Shown here: positions 62,903 through 64,000 of the stretch, one piece after another
Numbering within the stretch: the first letter of the stretch is position 1
Layout of the letters: each line of letters opens with the position of its first letter
DNA from: Paracoccus sp. TOH
GTDB taxonomy: Bacteria; Pseudomonadota; Alphaproteobacteria; Rhodobacterales; Rhodobacteraceae
Direction: 5' to 3'
Length of the DNA stretch: 64,000 nucleotides
Assembly (NCBI RefSeq): GCF_030388245.1
Contig: NZ_CP098362.1
Span: forward strand, 372,001-436,000
The notes under the pieces: generated by a model
The model's database searches: none
Told to the model about the DNA's origin: nothing
Seen by the model: only the letters and a program-made list of their open reading frames with translations
Position numbers and translations under genes: made by a program

Positions 62903-63178
62903 TCAGCCAAGCCGCTTCAGCGCCGTCTTGCCGCTGCCCGGCATCTCGATATTGATCTCGAGGCTCGACAGGTCGTCGCTGCGTTCCAGCTTGATGTCGA
63001 CCGCATCGCCGTCGACATCCATATGGCGGCGGACCACCTCGAGGATGTCGCGCTGCAAAAGCGGCAGGAAATCGGGGCCGGAATTGCTGGTGCGCTCATG
63101 CGCAAGCAGGATCTGCAGACGCTCCTTGGCGGTCTGCGCCGAATTGGGCTTTCGCTGGCGGAACGAGAAACCGAACAT
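62903..63178 (-). CDS. minE: Cell division topological specificity factor MinE
   Basis: A 91-residue protein. The N-terminal membrane-targeting start MFGFSFRQRKPNSAQTAKERLQILLAHER and the C-terminal dimer domain (RSDDLSSLEINIEM) are classic. MinE drives MinD off the membrane at midcell and so sets division-site choice. It lies two bases after minD. Confidence 0.95.
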   Translation of the reverse strand: MFGFSFRQRKPNSAQTAKERLQILLAHERTSNSGPDFLPLLQRDILEVVRRHMDVDGDAVDIKLERSDDLSSLEINIEMPGSGKTALKRLG

Positions 63179-63180
63179 GG

Positions 63181-64000
63181 TCAGGCCGTCCGTCCCAGCA
63201 GCCGCTGGAAGAAGCCGCGCCGCTGTTCGCCGGGATTGACCCGCATCTCGATCTGCTCGCCGACCAGCCGGCCGACGGCGTCCATGTAAGCCTTGCCGGC
63301 CGGTGATTTCTCGTCCAGCGACACCGGCGTGCCCTCGTTCGAGGCCTTCAGCACCGAGGTGCTTTCCGGAATGATGCCCAGAAGCGGGATGGCAAGGATT
63401 TCCAGCACGTCCTGCACGCTCATCATCTCGCCATTGGCCGAGCGGTTCTGGTCGAAGCGGGTCAGCAGCAGTTGCGCCTTGACTGCGCTGTCATCGCCCT
63501 TTTCCGCCAGGAAGGTCTTGGAGTTCAGTAGCCCCAGCACCCGGTCGCTGTCGCGCACCGACGACACTTCCGGGTTGGTGACCACCACCGCCTCGTCGGC
63601 GTAATACATCGCCAGATGCGCGCCGCGCTCGATCCCGGCCGGGCTGTCGCAGACGATATAGTCGAATTCCTCGCGCAGCTCGTCCAGCACCGTCTTGACG
63701 CCCTCGGTGGTCAGCGCGTCCTTGTCGCGGGTCTGCGAGGTCGGCAGGACATACAGGTTCTCCAGCCGCCGGTCCTTGATCAGCGCCTGCTTCAGCTTGG
63801 CGTCGCCCTGGATCACGTTGATGAAGTCGAAGACCACGCGGCGTTCGCAGCCCATGATCATGTCGAGGTTGCGCAGGCCCACGTCGAAATCGATCACGAC
63901 CGTCTTGTGTCCGCGCATGGCGAGACCCGCGGCGATGGCGGCAGAGGAGGTCGTCTTGCCGACGCCGCCCTTGCCCGAGGTGACTACGATAACCTTGCTC
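63181..64000 (-). CDS. minD: Septum site-determining ATPase MinD (5' end outside the window)
   Basis: A ParA/MinD-type ATPase. The frame runs to the window edge as SKVIVVTSGKGGVGKTTSSA, with the deviant Walker A KGGVGKTT, so only the start Met is missing. DFDVGLRNLDMIMGCERRVVFD, CDSPAGIERGA and the C-terminal amphipathic membrane helix (GFFQRLLG) are present. About 272 residues are visible. MinD binds MinC and the membrane; minC is expected just upstream, beyond the window. Confidence 0.96.
   Translation of the reverse strand, partial: SKVIVVTSGKGGVGKTTSSAAIAAGLAMRGHKTVVIDFDVGLRNLDMIMGCERRVVFDFINVIQGDAKLKQALIKDRRLENLYVLPTSQTRDKDALTTEGVKTVLDELREEFDYIVCDSPAGIERGAHLAMYYADEAVVVTNPEVSSVRDSDRVLGLLNSKTFLAEKGDDSAVKAQLLLTRFDQNRSANGEMMSVQDVLEILAIPLLGIIPESTSVLKASNEGTPVSLDEKSPAGKAYMDAVGRLVGEQIEMRVNPGEQRRGFFQRLLGRTA

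Noticed and set aside
1..64000. CRISPR arrays, tRNA or rRNA genes, insertion sequences, prophage
   Set aside because: I saw no regularly spaced repeats, no tRNA-like cloverleaf or rRNA sequence, and no transposase, integrase or phage gene.

Overview
The window is high-GC alphaproteobacterial DNA with dense operons, and it most likely comes from a Paracoccus or close relative. The strongest evidence is a complete methylamine dehydrogenase operon (mauFBEDACJGMN). Its MauA, amicyanin and MauG carry every cofactor residue of the P. denitrificans proteins at matching spacing. The amicyanin looks intermediate between the P. denitrificans and P. versutus proteins as I remember them, so I name no species. 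I saw no rRNA, tRNA, CRISPR array, insertion sequence or prophage.

Layout: 45-4633 holds the end of a chaperone-usher pilus operon of the spore-coat-U (Csu-like) type. 4854-6890 holds a hydroxypyruvate-isomerase-like enzyme and a COG0523 metallochaperone with a Zur-like operator. 7082-20515 is a C2-sulfonate locus. Isethionate (iseR, iseU, iseJ) and sulfoacetate (sauR, sauS, sauT, sauU) routes meet at sulfoacetaldehyde. Xsc splits sulfoacetaldehyde to acetyl phosphate and sulfite, and a SorA/SorB-like sulfite dehydrogenase oxidises the sulfite. A ChrA-type anion transporter follows at 20658-21851. 22078-23258 holds a nucleobase deaminase and a periplasmic ankyrin protein.

23353-35178 is a complete phosphonate locus: phnCDEE uptake, PhnF repressor, phnGHIJKLN C-P lyase, phnM and a DUF1045 gene. 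It has a perfect candidate PhnF operator and two Pho-box-like sites. 35450-35894 holds two small genes around a shared terminator. 36026-42456 is a TctABC tripartite transporter, with a solute-binding protein and a TctDE-like two-component system read divergently from it. 42527-51810 is a LysR gene (probably mauR) and the mau operon. MauB/MauA are the enzyme, MauC the electron acceptor, MauG makes the TTQ cofactor, and MauD/E/F/J/M/N serve maturation or electron transfer.

51921-53909 holds an FAH-family hydrolase and a Hint-domain protein. 54303-61602 holds a second GMC oxidoreductase, a Liv-type ABC transporter and a divergent LysR regulator. 61742-62797 is a nucleotidyltransferase-fold protein whose promoter is covered by a perfect palindrome. 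minE and minD (start codon just outside) close the window. The theme is a methylotroph or sulfonate/phosphonate scavenger: most operons import and dismantle small C1, C2, organosulfur or organophosphorus compounds, each beside its own regulator.
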